From Acanthaster planci (taxonomy: Eukaryota > Echinodermata > Asteroidea > Valvatida > Acanthasteridae), in assembly GCF_001949145.1 (NCBI RefSeq), contig NW_019091380.1:2596310-2660309 (forward strand): DNA of 64,000 nt, in the 5' to 3' direction. The position numbers were made by a program, and so were the translations under genes. The notes below the pieces were generated by a model that was given only the letters and a program-made list of their open reading frames with translations, had not been told where the DNA came from and made no database searches. Below are positions 11,001 through 26,000 of the stretch, one piece after another. How positions within the stretch are numbered: position 1 is the stretch's first letter; every line of letters starts with the position of its first letter.

Positions 11001-14000
11001 GTGGAAATCCTGACCAAGACATTTTCAGACCTGAGAAATATGCTTTTCTTTCTGTGGTTTGGGTTTGCAAATACACAAAAAAACCACCTCAGCCCAACGA
11101 TGTGTACACATAAACATCCATAGGCCTAGCTAATCTGCATGGTGTGACGTATGTTGCACTTCAGACCTATATGTGCATGTACATCTGTTCTAATATATAT
11201 GCGTCATGTTTTCCTCTGTATTAATGAGCTTGCTGATTGATTAAAATCTGGAAATCAGTGGAGTATTGTGTCTCCTTGCTGATTGATTAAAATCTGGAAT
11301 TCAGTGGAGTATTGTGTCTCCATATAAATCAACAAATGTGCACCGATATCATGCATGTAGATGTTTATCTGCAAGAAAGCACCTGTTACATTGACCAGCC
11401 AGAAATCTTGCTTTATATCTTACAAGGACAAGGATATCGTCACATGTTCCCTTTCCTTTAGCACGCTATTTGCCCGATAAGTTGCTCTCCACTAGTCATC
11501 CCTTGTCACTTTCAGCTGTGCCTTGGTGATTCTAGCTTGTTTGTCGTGTTGATCATTGTCTTTTTTTCCTTGAGAAAGAATCTCGTGGGATGAAAATGTC
11601 GTACCTCTAACTTTCAAAATCAAAACTGTGAAAATGTTCTGCATCGCAAATTCCGTCGTATGATTTGGCTCAGAAGGGTTTCTCTCTAAAGAAAAAGAAA
11701 GGTCAATCTTAGCATAAAGTGTTATCATACTGGGTAATTTATAGTGGTGAGTTTTATGCATGTGTACATGTCACTGTGTGAGAAATGACTTTGTTGTGGA
11801 AAAGCCACTCAACGCATACTTCTTGATGACCTACATTTATGTGTTTCTTGTTCCATTTCCCTTTGGGTTGAGATTTTAGAACTAACTCAAATGGAAAAAG
11901 GAATTTTAAGAACCTGATTCTACAGTCTGATTTAGTACAAATTTCTTTGTTAACATTTTCTGTCAAATCTCGATACTTTTGGCAAGTGCTGCGCATACAA
12001 CAATTACATGTACATGTACATGTAATGTACATGTACATGTAGCATTATGCTCAGGCTAACTGAAGATGAAATCATGATTACATGTATCACCAGCATTGTT
12101 TGCACTCTGCGCATTGGCAGTCACAAGTAGTGGGTTGTTTGCAGACCAGATGATTTGGGTCAATTTTGCCTGACGCTGGATATGCCATTAAAACAAGGGG
12201 TTTTGTCCGTTGTGTGGAACAACTGCATGTGCCGAACATTAGGCGGATCATGTGCCACAAATCATGATTAATGATGCTCATAAATAGCCAATGACCACAT
12301 TCTGTGATGTCTAACATCCAGAATGCAATACATCCTTTCTCAATTTCATATCTCTGACTAATGAGGCAGGATTTGTTTTTTAAAGCATGCATTGTAACTG
12401 GCTCTAAAAGTTTATCCTGCGACCTTTGGGTGTTCCATCATCACGAGAGAAGTGACTTTTTTATTAAACGTGCGAGCACTGTGAAGCCCCCAGCTCCTAC
12501 AGCCATACATAGAGAAGATTGCGCTAGAGGAATCATAAATATTAATGGCACCAGACTGTACATTTTAGGGATTTTAGAGGGAAGAGGAGTGTAAAAAAAA
12601 AGTACACGGTTTAAGTAAGGGAAATCAACAATATTTCCTGGCTGTTATAAATGCGACTGTTTAGGTACAAATGAAACAGAGACCACCGGTACATGCTCTC
12701 ACATACAACCTGTCATCTAACTTTTTTCCAGTTTGCCCAGACCAGCAACATTTCATCCTACACTCACATGACGCTCTTTGTAGTTCAGCAATATTCATTT
12801 TTTTTGGGGGGGGGACAAATTGAAGTCGAAGAAAAAGATAAAGCGGCGATGCCCTTTTTGTCTTTTCCTTATAGTTCCAGAAATATCCTTTAATTGCATA
12901 ACCAGACGTGTAACACGCACAGTGCTTCTAATACACAATCGCACGCTCTGGGTAAGTGGTTATACAGAGGTAATGCAGTCCGAGTGATCTGATGAGCATT
13001 TGCCACATTAAACAGGTGAAATTTCATGATATTGAAATCTTCCAAACCTTTGTTGTGAAAGCAGAATTACATCCCACGAGAAGGACATTTAATTTCTCTG
13101 CCAGTGCACTTCCACTACTGTGAGAGAGGAAAAATAATTAATTTGGTCCAAGAATATGCAGCCATGTTGCTTGCAAGGCACTGTTGTGACGTACATTGTA
13201 CATGTACATGTAACGGTGAAATCCACTGACATTCTTTTGTCAGAGAGCTGCCCCAATTGATCAAAATCCAACACTGCCGGGACCACTTGGCTAACATTCT
13301 TTGTACATACAAAACAAAATGGAACCCCAACCTGGCCAGATCCCACAATGACATACATGTACATTGTGTCCTTAAAGAGCACGTGACCTCTGAGTAAAAC
13401 ATGATTGCTCTGATTTTATCTGTTTTCATAAATATGGAAGCATCCAAATTGAAATCGGTGTGATTTGTCTTCAGAGCTTAACTATGGTATAACAAGCTAA
13501 AATGGGCTTTTTTTTCTGTGCATGCCAAGATGCAAATTCTGAATATAGATTGTGTCCAGGAGTAAACTCCCCTTTAGTGAGAGTATATTCTCGCTGACCG
13601 ATGGGTCGTACTCCAGCTGTTCTAGCACTCAGGTTGATACTCGTGTTAATACGAGTGGCTCGCTTGAAGCACCCATGGTGTCCTGACACTACTCTGGCCG
13701 TACACGTTCGCAACCTTACAGCCATTCAAAAAACATCTACATGTACATTCCAAGAAGATTTCTGCAAGTTAATTCACAGAACTCAGTCTGTTGTCTGCGT
13801 GAGTTATTTTCTATGTTTACAAGTTAAATTTGAGGTTGTTTTGCTTGTACATGTACTTGAAGCGAGCGCGCTTGCGCAAAATTTCTTGCTGTGGCACAAG
13901 GTTTATTGCCCACCCTTCTGGATGCATCATGGACCCTTACCACACAATACGCGGACATTGTTGGCCAGTTTGAGATCGTCACTGCCTGACTAGCATTGTA

Positions 14001-17000
14001 CATAGTGGTGTGAATTGTCCATAATTCTTAAGAATTGTCGACTGCAGAATTGCAGAAATTTTCACATAGATTAAGGCAAGTTTTTATCCCTTTTGGAGGC
14101 AATTTTCGGTAGCTTTTGTCCCCATTCATGCCTTACAATCAGCAACAAAAATTGACCCCCCCCAAAAAAAAATTTCAGACCTACCGACCCTTTTTTTTTT
14201 AAGAGGTACGTAAATCGGAAGCAGAACTAATTTTTGGGGGGCCTCACATAGAATTTTGTCATGGCAGTGCATATATGGTTTCATCATGAACAAGTCCAAT
14301 CGTCCAAGTCCATTTTCCCTTGGCACTTTTGTGAAGTATTTTCTTTCTTTTTAAAATCTATTTGACATCTTTTTTGGGGTTAAAATTTCCCCAATAATGT
14401 CCATGTTTTCCCGGACATTTTCAAGTTGCTGTTGTCATGATGTCATATGATGCTGGAAAAGACACTCGAACCAAATCTGCTTTATATATTGAAACATTTC
14501 TGTATATAAAAAGATACACTTTGCTCATAGCAATGGTCTTACAGTAACAGATGACCAAAGAAATGTGGCACAGCTTACATGTAATATCAAAGGTTGCCTC
14601 TGTGTGCATGCTAAAATGTTTTTGGCTTTGGAGTTTTCTGCCCAGAATGACACCACAGTTTTGCCCGTCAAATATGGAGACTCATATCTGCATAAGAACC
14701 AAAAAAGTGTGCGAACACCTTTTAAAATGGCCAAGTAGAAATTCAAAATAAGGTTAAAAGTGCATTTTAAGGATTGTACCATAATTGCATTGCATGTGCA
14801 TGTACATGTACATGTACATGTACATGCAATTATAGTACAATCCTTAAAATGCACATGTACATGTGCCTGAAACTAGTGGTACAGTAACCCTGGAACTAGT
14901 GGTACAGTGGAGAAAAAGGGGCCTGTTTGTTTATTTGTTTCACACGGATCTGGAGCTCAATCAGTGATCCTGAAGCTGCTTTATGTCATCCGTTAGTCTG
15001 GTTCTGGTGTCGGTGAACTAGCGTTGGATCAGTGATCGTGATCTGGATCAGCGTGAAACAAACAGGCCCCAAGTACCTGTACCCATGGAAGAGGTCTGGT
15101 TTGAATAACAGCTGGACTGCTGCGTAGCGGCGCGCAGAAGCATTGCGTCCGCGCGCAACTTAATAACAATGACATTCTTTGTATTTTTGAATCATTTCAT
15201 CGTATCCTGTGTATTACGGTACAAGTCTGGGAAAAGAGAACCTTCAGGTAAATACATTTGTAGAACAATTTAAAGGAATGATTTTATTTCAGATTTGAAT
15301 TACACAGATTAAATGTACGATACGATAAGATTGCAGTGCAGGATTAATTAGTACCGGTACATGTACGGTAATTTACAAAGGGAATATCTCCCATTATCAG
15401 TGTGCAAAGCTGGACCACTGTTCATTGCATTAGTGATTGCTAATGTAAAAATGCATGTACATGTAGATTTGCTTTCAATTTACTAGATATCTCTTAGTCT
15501 GGCTATCCATAGAATATTTATTCCTGGTTTGTACATTAGACAAATTAGACTCAATTTTATCACGTCAATGGCTTGATTTCACTCTGCCTTCTGTTTGTTT
15601 TATTCATGACTGGCCCACTAATTCTAGTTTTAGCTTTATTCCAATGACGGCGATATCTGGTTTAATGACTAGTTTAGTAGTATTGGACGTAGTTGAACAT
15701 ATTCTAGTAGAATGTCAATTTATGTTAATCTTTTCACTGGGGAAAGTGAACATAGTGAATAGTTTGAAACTTATCGATTCGAGTTAGATTTCTAATTAAG
15801 CCCTCTTTCTGTTTCTGTGTTTCCAGAATGTTGTCGTTGTTCTTGTACGCCCAATAAAATAATTATACAGAAGCAACCATTAGAAGATTCCGGCTTGTAT
15901 CGTAGTGATGTGACGTTGCGCTTCTTGTCTGCAACAAGGTCCCTATCACACTGACTCATGTACGTTGTACATGACATTGGCTGCAAACATACATTTTATT
16001 GTCTACTGTAGATTTTATTTTTAGTTGAATGTGCGGTATATCTACTTTGTGGAAATCCCTAAATTGGCTCAGTGGAATTGGATCATTCAGGGATGCACTG
16101 CAGTGCATGATTAATTAGTACCGGTACATGTAAGGTAATTTACAAAGGGAATATCTCCCATTATCAGTGTGCAAAGCTGGGCCACTGTTCATCAGCACGC
16201 TACATTAATCTTCCTTTCTTTTGTTAAGATGCCACTGTTGCTGCATTATGAATGGCCACCGCACTTTTTTTTGTGCGCACATGAGAGTGCTGTTGATATC
16301 CATTGGTATATGTAGCTACCGGTAAATAATTACATGTGTAAGTAAGGAAGTAAGATGAATGGTGTTGTTCCTTTTCAGAAATTAGTTTTGTGGCCTCTAA
16401 GGAACAAGAAGCCAAGACTTTGCAAGCTTGAACATTTCTTTAAAAAACGGGGGGTTCTCATTCACTTACTGCTGTGCCCTTCCGAAATGATAAATAACCA
16501 AAGAGCAGGAAATTTGGTGCAGCAAAATATCCAAGAATTTTTTTATGTTCGTTGGTCACGCCATTATTACTGGCAGTGGGGTGTTCTGTCCACAATACAA
16601 TGTTACTCACAAATATGGAAAGTTACTTGTGTACGTATAAACCAAAAAGACTCTGAAATACATGCACCGTTCAAAATACATGGAGGCAAATAGAGAAGAA
16701 AATGAAGTTACATGTACATGTAAGTTGGGCGTGAAGGTGCATTTTATGGGTTGTATTGTCAGATTTTATTGCACAGATATCGGCCCTGAGCGGGAACAAA
16801 AGAGGGCATGTTTTTAAATGAAAATGGTCCTTTAGTACAAACTCACCACGTACATGTAAGTTAGCAAAGGTCAATCATCCAAATGGCGTTCATCTTCCTT
16901 TTACGTGTATTCCCCTGTTGCCCTATAAAAAAGTTTAGAATGTGGAATCACTTTCGATTGAGTTGTCTAAAATTTAGCTGTATCTGAGATTTGTATCAAT

Positions 17001-20000
17001 TTGAAATCCCAGCCTCATTGTCACACCTGTTGGCATTTCTTTAAGCATTGATACTGGCAAAATTTATGCAATCTGATCCAGGTTCCCACCCAAGGTATTG
17101 TCAAGGTTTAACGGTGTCTTACACATAAACATGTAGTTCAAGGATCTCTGTAATCTGATTGTAGATAGTAACTGCTAGTAACTCAAATCCCTCGCTTTTT
17201 TCCCATCTCAGAGGGGAAGTTTTTATTCCCTGCCAAGATCACAAATCAAATCATTAACGCCCCTCTTCCTCTGAAATGCCTTTCTTCAAAAGGTCTGATC
17301 ACCCGTAAAGTTCTCACGACCTGTTATTCATCATTATTGTAACTCCTTTAATCTGAAGACCCTCCCGTTACTACCTTGTCAATTGTAGCAAAGGACAGTG
17401 CCAGCAAAATTGACCTACAGAATGGCAACCTTTTTGAATTCTTGATTATTACACTGCACTGAACAAAGACCTCTGGTAACAAGGTTAAGCCCCTGGCATA
17501 AGGCTGTAAACACTTGCCTTAAGTGATACATACTGGTAGAAACTTCATAGAGTGATGATGGTAGACGGATAACTCTCTGAAAATGAATTTGATGTTGCAG
17601 TTTGTGAATACAAGGTAATGCACTTTGTAAATGGAGAAAATGCAAACAATGGCAGAATTTGTCTTGTAATAACATTTACGTGTTATTCCAAGTTCAACTT
17701 GAAAATTTTATTAAAAAATAGTTTGGCTTACATACCATGACAACTTACAAGAATAACTTTTGTGAGTCTGCCAATCAATTAAACATGTAAAATTTATATT
17801 CCCAAACTCCAAGAATCATGTAAAGGCTAGTCTGCATTAAAACCAGCTTATGTGTGCCGGATTTCAGCAAAGTTACAGTCACGTATTCCGATTTCCGTCC
17901 TCTATCCTCCATGACTTTGTCAAAGAAATGACCGGAACAGATATTCCAGTGTACATGTCCCCAACTGAGTGTGACGGCACACTGACATATTTGCTTCCCC
18001 AACGTCCAGGACAAACAAACTGTAGGTGAACACAACATTCCTTGGGTCCATACCGTAAGACCATATTCGCTGGCTACTAAGTACTGGTAGTTCTGCACTG
18101 TACTTTACATGTATTAATTAGCACCAAAGTATATGTAATGAAGGCTGGAAAAAATATGAATATTATAGTAGTGTAATACATTACATTTAGGCACATGTTA
18201 ATATTGGTGGATTTCTTAGCTATGATTTTAAAGGTCCTCTTGGACTTTCTAAACCTAGAGAGCCTTGTCATAAATGTCCCAGCGTCTCAACATCCCATGA
18301 AGCTGTCATGGAATACTTGAGTTGGGTTCATTCGTTTGTTATCATTTCTTGTGATTCTACAATGTACATCCCGCAATGCATAGTGATGCAGTACCTTATT
18401 CCTTCAGGATGACATGCTGAATTCAAGAACAGGTTTGACCTTGTATTCAGCGTTAATGTTCTTCCTGGAGTCAGACTATCATATTCATAATCATATTTAT
18501 TGAGTGTTACTTAATTTTGTCATCAGTTGCAATTCACTCCAAATGGCTTCTATTGCTCTATTAATCATTTTCAACTATTATAGATGTACATGATGATACA
18601 TAAATTTGAATAATTACCGGTCCCATTGGCTGGAAAGCATTGTTTTAAAACTCAAATGTTGCTTCCAAATATTATATCAGCTGTTTTTTATGTAAGAAAT
18701 ATAAATAACATGTATTGGAACTACATTCATGTATATTGACATTCTCTGTTGATAAACCTGTAGTGAGTATTGAAAGTAAAAAATATTAAAGGCTGCATGT
18801 ATATTAAGAGGACTGTGCTTTTCTTCCATATTTTTTTTCAGATTTCGGACCTGAAAGCATGCCGACTACTTGCATCACAGATTACAACCAAGGGAGCAAG
18901 TCTGTATGATTTACTTGGGAAGGAGGTTGAGCTGAGGGTAAGAAGTTGGCATTGTCTGAAACCTCAACTTCCTGTACCTTGATTAAATTTCAGAAGTTGA
19001 CAGAAAATGCCACTTTTTGGGTTAAATGTAAACATTATTTCCACACACACACACACACACAGGCAGGTTGGATGCTGACACCGGATCTTGAAGTTGTTTG
19101 TGCTAGGCCAGAGCAGTTTTATTGCCAATTAAATCAGGGCACATGTATAATCTGAGTATCTGAGTTCCCTGTTGCCAGTGGAGTCACGGAACCACTCTCA
19201 AATTCTATTTAAACACAGAGAGCATGTTCACGATCATCATGACAACATGACATGTGGCTCACCACAGACCAGAATTTATGAAATACAGCAACAAACACCA
19301 AGGCAGAGGACATGTATGTTCCTCCTGGTCACTGTAAAATGTGTATGTTTCATATTCCCAGCGGTGGTATCTCATGCTATTATCTTTTTTCATTTGCTCT
19401 TCAATCTTGTCAGTACTTTTCAACGGAATTTGGTGTAAATAATGTCTTGAAATTCCACCAGTTGACAAAAACCGCAGTGCTGTTGAATCCTAGGTTTCTC
19501 TAGTGAACCAGTTTTAGTATAAATCCTAGATTTCTCCCTGCTCCCTCCCCCCAAAAAAACAAAACAGGGGTCAACGAAAGGACATCGCAATTAATAATTT
19601 TCCTTGTAATTTAAGATCCAACTTGCTGTTCAAGTGTTTCAATTTGTCAAAGTGTTTTAATTTATCTTGCAATAAAATATGCACATATTACACAAAACAC
19701 CGTTCCAGCGTAATCTATCACCGTGGCATAACAAAACAATTTTTGCCTGCTGTGACAGGGTGCATGGGTTTTGTTCACCCTCAGGGGCAAATGTGCCATC
19801 AGCTTCACCCCAAGTGCCATTTGTCCCCTTGGGTGTACAAAACACCATGGACCCCTACACTGTAGGCAACAGTTGTTAAATGATGCAAATTCCCAGTTCG
19901 TGGTTATCGTGTGAGCTGCAGAATTATTAAAATGCCATAAGTGACACAAATTATAATTGGCTTTTGCAGGTTATGTACCAATAAGGTACCTGCTGATTTT

Positions 20001-23000
20001 TGGGATGATTTGCCAACTCCAAAATAAGTATTGGAACAAAACAAAACACTATGGGTAGCAATAGGTCACTTGGGAGAAATTTTGTGGTAAATTTTTCAAC
20101 ATTAGGGAGACATCGGTCATTAGGGAGACATTTCAGTGTCTTCCTAATGCTCCAACTACCGAAAGGAGGAAAAAATGTCCACATTTTGAGGGATGATAGA
20201 TTAGGGTCTGAAAGGAAAACATGCAAAGTTTGGTTAAGATCGGATTAGGGAATATTGAATTATGGAACTGTAAAGTTTGAAAAATTTTGTGCACATTCCT
20301 ATGGGAATGGCTCCCAAGTGACCCATTTTCAGTAATAATAATTCCAGCATGTATCATTTACCCCACTTTAGTGATACAACACAAACACCCCTTAGCATTA
20401 ATATCAAGGTCTGGATTCAGAAGGAACATCACCTGAGGTCCATGCTGGTTTCCTGAATAAAATTCAACCTGTAAACAATCAACAGCTAGATATAATCCCA
20501 AAGAAAGTAAAAACTATGAACAAGGATAGAACACCGAATTTCAGTTTTTATTTCAATGTGAGTAGTGGAAATTTATTTAACCTACATGTGTATATGATGA
20601 AATTTGGTATCACTTTTAAAGGAGGCTTGTACTGCTCGTATTCATGCAAAATGAATTGAATAATAATTAGGATAATTTTAGATTCACTGATGCATTTATT
20701 TGCTATGACCTAAAGTTGACAAAGACATTAAATGCAATTCCATAGCAGAAATTTTCACCAAATAGGAGGGAAATTGAAGCTAAATTGATTTTTCAAAGAA
20801 ATTCACACTGAATTAAAATGCAACCTACTGGTATTTACCGCTGTCTGCAAGACATTGGTTAAATTTGTTCCAATTTCATTTCTATTGGGTCCATTGCATA
20901 AGACTCATTGATTAAATTTGTTCCAATTTCATTTCTGTTGGATCCATTGCATAAGAGACTCGGGCAGAATTGGTCGGAAGTATGAATTATGCAACTCATT
21001 TACTTTTTTTTTAACTCATTCACAAGTCTTTGTGTTGAACTTGGCTACTATATGCGGCCTCCAAATATCACTCTGTGACCCAGCCATGGGACGTTGCAAA
21101 AATTGTTAACTTAAAGTTATGGTAATATACCGGTACATGCATCACATCTCAAAAATTTTCTACAAATTACTTCCAAAAGTCTGTGATTGTGGTATCCCAC
21201 TTAGTTATGTACTGGTATGATATCTTGTAGTTTTGAAAAGTTTAAATTTTTGACCAAAAATAATGCCACACCTGGGGCCAGATTACTTGTGGAATAGTAC
21301 TACATGTACATGGCATGTGGTTTAGTTGGGCAATTAATCAGGTAACTAGGAGAGAATGGAGTATCATTTCCAAGTCATAGGGGAATACATGTACTGCATG
21401 GTATCTATGTCTCATAAACATGCACAGTATATGTAAACATGAGGCACTTGTTTGTGTTTTTATTGTAATGGATTGGCAAATGTTGGCTCAGTTGTTTACT
21501 TGTCTGCCAGTGGGCATTTCCCTGTTGTGTATTTGCCTGCCTTAATAGCAGTGGTGATTAATGTTACCATCCTACCCAGTATGCTGTAAACTGCTGGTCC
21601 ATTTTTTTTCTGGGAAGTGTGAAAGTCCAATGGACGGTTTGCATGGCTGTCTTCTTACGGGCCAGTGCTTTTGTTCCACAGGGTATGCACAAAGGAGGAT
21701 TCCCTGTGGGACAAAACAACTGCCCTGCAAGATGGCTACCATGGAAAGCCTCAGTGCCTTTATGTGATCAAACATTGGCATACATGTACATGTACTCTTC
21801 ATACTCCCAACAAAATTTGAACATGAGGAGAGGTTTCACTGTGTACATGTACATAATATGAAGTTCTCCTTGGGCCATCAAGGACTTGGATGATGAAATT
21901 GAGTAGATTTTGAAACAAGTGAAGGTTTTTTAACACTATAAACAAAGGAATTATGAAGATACAGAAGTTCACTGGAGCAGGATTTGAACACGCAACCTTC
22001 AGAATACGGTACCAGTGCTCTACCAACAGAGCTTTTCAACCTTGTGTTGGTGGCTTCTCCAATCTGTTAGTGTCTATATTTTGGGTGGGGGGGAGTCAGC
22101 TATAAGAAATACGTAGTGGTTTACATGTAAAATGCCTCTCCTGTCAATCAATCTCTTTGTCGATCCATGTGATTACACTGAGAATACACCTGGCCAATTC
22201 CCACGTACATTTTGGAAACTTATGAAATCTGTTTCATTTGTAATTAATTTGAAGTTTCCGGTGCATGTCGGCGACTCACAAATACTGACAGTCTTGTACA
22301 TGTACGCCTACAATGTTATTTTCAGTTGAATCACATTTCATCAAGAACCACAGTTTCTTTTAGGATATTTCTGTCCATTTGTTGCTCAGGCAACACGACA
22401 AGTAAATGTTCACAAGCCCAAAGTGCTTTTTGAATGGGGTTCGTTAAACAGAAACCTGTCATGTCATACATCAAACATAACCAAAGCGGATCAGAAAAAC
22501 AAACAAAAATAATTTTTTTGTTGTTTTCCTTCATTACTGTCTCTCTCTCTCTCTCTTGTTGACAGGAATTAAGGACGACGGCTATTAACAAACCTCTTGA
22601 GATCAATGAGATTGAGAAGGGTTTACACGGAAGCATCAAGGGAGTGGAGGTATGTCTGCTGTCTCCGTATTTCTCAAGAAAATTGGTCCCAGGTCATTTA
22701 ATTGTTAGTCATAAAAGTCCCCCATGAAGACTCAGGTTTTCCTGTCTGTGTGAAGAAGGACACTCTAATAGATTGAGTCAGGGGAAAGAGGCAGATTGAA
22801 CTAGTAGCTGGGGAAGTTTTTTGCAGGTCTATGTAAACAAGATTTTTTCTTCTGATCGTCAAAACCCGTCTAGAAAGGGATACTGGGACACTGGAAAAGA
22901 GATCTTTGAAGACAAGTTTCCTTTCTATCTGCTGCTTGATAATATTCACCCATCGTCAATGTGGGGTAAAACCTGCCTTAGCTATCGTTACATGAACATG

Positions 23001-26000
23001 GGTGAGATTTGTCTGGATTTTTCCTGATTTCAGGATTTGTTGTCACGATTTCCCTGATTTTAGGATTTTTCAAATGATCTGTTTTAAATCTGGAAAAATC
23101 TTGAATTTACCAGAAAGACCTTTTTTATCTGTAAAAGCTCACATATACAGAACACAAGAAATGGGTATTTTAAGGGGTACCTTCAGGTACAAACACAAAT
23201 GTAAACCACAGACCTTACACTGCCGTGGGGGCCCTGAAAACTCCGGTGAATTTTTCTTGGATAGCTCATATTTCTCCCGTCTCACCCTTGTGCACAGTTT
23301 ACACACTTTTTCTCTTACTATAAAAACTGCTTTATATTTGGTGTTGTTTCACTTTCATTCACAGGTGATTAAATTTCTTATTTTTTATTGTCCATATATA
23401 ATTCACTTATCAGATCAGTAGTGTCAGAACCTTATTTGAATTTGTAAGGGGTTTTCACATTACATGGAGTTTGACCAGAAAGATAAAAAAATTAACTTTC
23501 GTGTGGTTTATCTTTTTTTAAGCATTTTTTATGATGATTATGTCATGTAAATTTGAATTTTGCATATAAAAAGTTTTGAAAATGTTTTTCCCCATATGGA
23601 ATTCATGAACTTCTGTTTATTGTCCAAAATTTGAGCTAAACATATCAAAGGATTCAAATATCAACAAATTAAACAATGTCAAATTAGTATTATTTCAACT
23701 TTTAAATTGACAGTAATTGACAGCCTATCTGTGTCGCACATTTCCACAAAATGGGTCACGTTAAGAAATCTCAATGTTTATTTTTCTGTCTCTTGTGAAC
23801 CTTATCAGTTCATTGCATAGATAAAACATGTTATGCACTGTCAAAAGAAACCCCAAATCCATAATGACATGACATACAGTATCGTTCAGTACGCCCAAAT
23901 TGCCGGAAGTAGCGTGCAGTTCATTGAAGGTCGGAATAATTATGTCGGAAATGCCATAGCATATCAAGAAACATGACTTGCACAACAAGATCCTTGGAAG
24001 TTGGAGGTGTTTACTCCCAGTTTAGAAATGTTGTTTAGTCAGTCAACAATGAAAGCTGATTGCAGCATGTAGTTATATTATTCAGACTTTGCTGACGGTG
24101 CCACTAGAAATGTCAGCAAAATTAAATTCCTACATTGCGCGTTCACTTGATGGGATATGTTAAATAGGCCCGCAAATTATTTCTGCTGGGCACATTGCAG
24201 TGGCATTTTATATAGAAAGAATGACAAGATGTCACTCAGGATTGAAATCTGTAGAAATGTACATCTTAATGGAATTATTTTTTCCATATTTAACCATACT
24301 AACTGTCAATTTTCGCACAGTTGGTCTCCGTCTGTCTCCGTGAAGCTTTGAACTGACTTGCATATATTACTATCTGGCAGGGTCTGCATTAGGTTGTCTT
24401 TCAACTGGCCACTTTTAGTGCACTTTAGTCCTTGTACTGTCAAAGGTCATTCAAATGGGAAAGCAAGAGATATTGCAGGGTTGCTGAGGCATTAAGAAAG
24501 TTTGATTTGTTTGGCAGGTGTCAAAAATACTTAATCTGTTCTTGAATATTACTTGAAAAAGGTCTGATGTGAACACAGGTGAAGGATCACCTTCCCTCAT
24601 CATGAATGCCTGAAAATTTGATACACTTGGCCGATGAAGTTTGACCATTTTCATTTGACTGTACAGGATGTAGCAAAACCTGAAGATTGATGTCCTAATG
24701 CTCCCTACGTACTGAAAGAAGCCTGTTTTTCTTGCAAAGGTTAATTCTTGAAGTCACTGAAAGCACCTTTCCATGAGCCCATCATAAGTCCCTACAAGTC
24801 TGTCACAAGTCGTCAGTCTTAAGCCAAAGTTGCAAGCTTGAACTGTGCCCACGGCATTCCTTTGTCATTTTTCAATCTGGTACTTGTAACTGGACTCATG
24901 AACGGTCTAGTGAAAGGATATGTGATGGATCCAACTGCAACACTGCTCTACAAGCCGTAGGGGTTTTCTTTCTTTTAAATTTTTTTGCGCAGCATCACAT
25001 TAAAAAGACGCAGCAGATGCTGGAGAATGTGGCGTCCGACGAGGCCAACCTGGAAGCCAAGATCGATAAGAAGAAGGCGGAGCTTGAGAGGAACCACAAG
25101 CGATTGCAGACTCTGCAATCTGTCAGGTACGGATGAGGGAGTCCAGTGTTGTAGTCAGGTGCCTCAAAAGTACCCATTAGTGCCTCCACCTGAGCAACAA
25201 GCTTGTCAAAGCATTCTTTTATCGTCGTTCAATTACCCTTTGTTAGTATAGACCATATTCACTAGGAAGCCAGTTTGGATCTTGTTCCCTGTATCTGTTC
25301 CATCAATTGTAAATAGCTAAACAGGATGGTACCAGACTATTTTATGATGATTTTTTTTCCCAACCTCCTTTTCCATTTGTTTCAAAACACTTGCTCAAAA
25401 CATGGAGTTAAATTCATCATGGATTTCAAATTATTCATCAGAGTAGACAGGCTTTTATTTCTCATGATGGCATTTTTTTCTATGAAGTCTACTGTCAAGT
25501 TGCCGAAATGAAGGGTTAACAATGACTTCAATTTTAACATGGCTGATTCATGAATAAAGTCTCTTGCTGTCCACATGTCCACATCCCACTAGAAAGTTCT
25601 GAGTTGGGAGGCTCTAATGTGGAAAAAAGCACTGCCTTTTTGGCCTGTCGGTTTGTTTACACTGTTCATCTTGTGTCAGTGGGATGAGGTCACTAATACT
25701 TTAATCCTTTGAAATGCTAAAATGCCTGTGCAGCATGTGAATTGTACTATCCTGTGTGGCACTATTCACACTCCAGTGCAGGAAAGAAGTACATGTACCA
25801 GTGATTTGAAGGATCACAGGCAATTGTTGGGCCTAAGGACTGAACAGATAAGAAGCTGGGGAAGGTGTTGAATGTAAATAGCCAAAAGGCAGTGGAAATA
25901 GGGCCTCTCTCTCTCTAGTGGAGTGTTTTCCTCATGTTTTGAAAGAACCTGTGAAAGTACCCATGGCAACCAGTGAAAAATACTTGCCAAATACTCGACT

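Larger units (their letters stand above)
10705..18841 (+). other. CLUAP1 intron 4 (8.1 kb), repeat-rich
   Basis: The largest intron of the gene lies between the exon ending DISSK and the exon starting ISDLKA. It holds TACATGTACATG tracts (near 12003, 13195, 14801), two hairpin elements, a 46-bp tandem duplication and a 94-bp direct repeat, listed separately. No additional exon with matching phase was recognised. Confidence 0.6.

Noticed and set aside
21970-22042. A functional tRNA gene on the minus strand
   Set aside because: The acceptor and anticodon stems do not pair properly, and a second locus shares the same non-tRNA tail, so it is a SINE.
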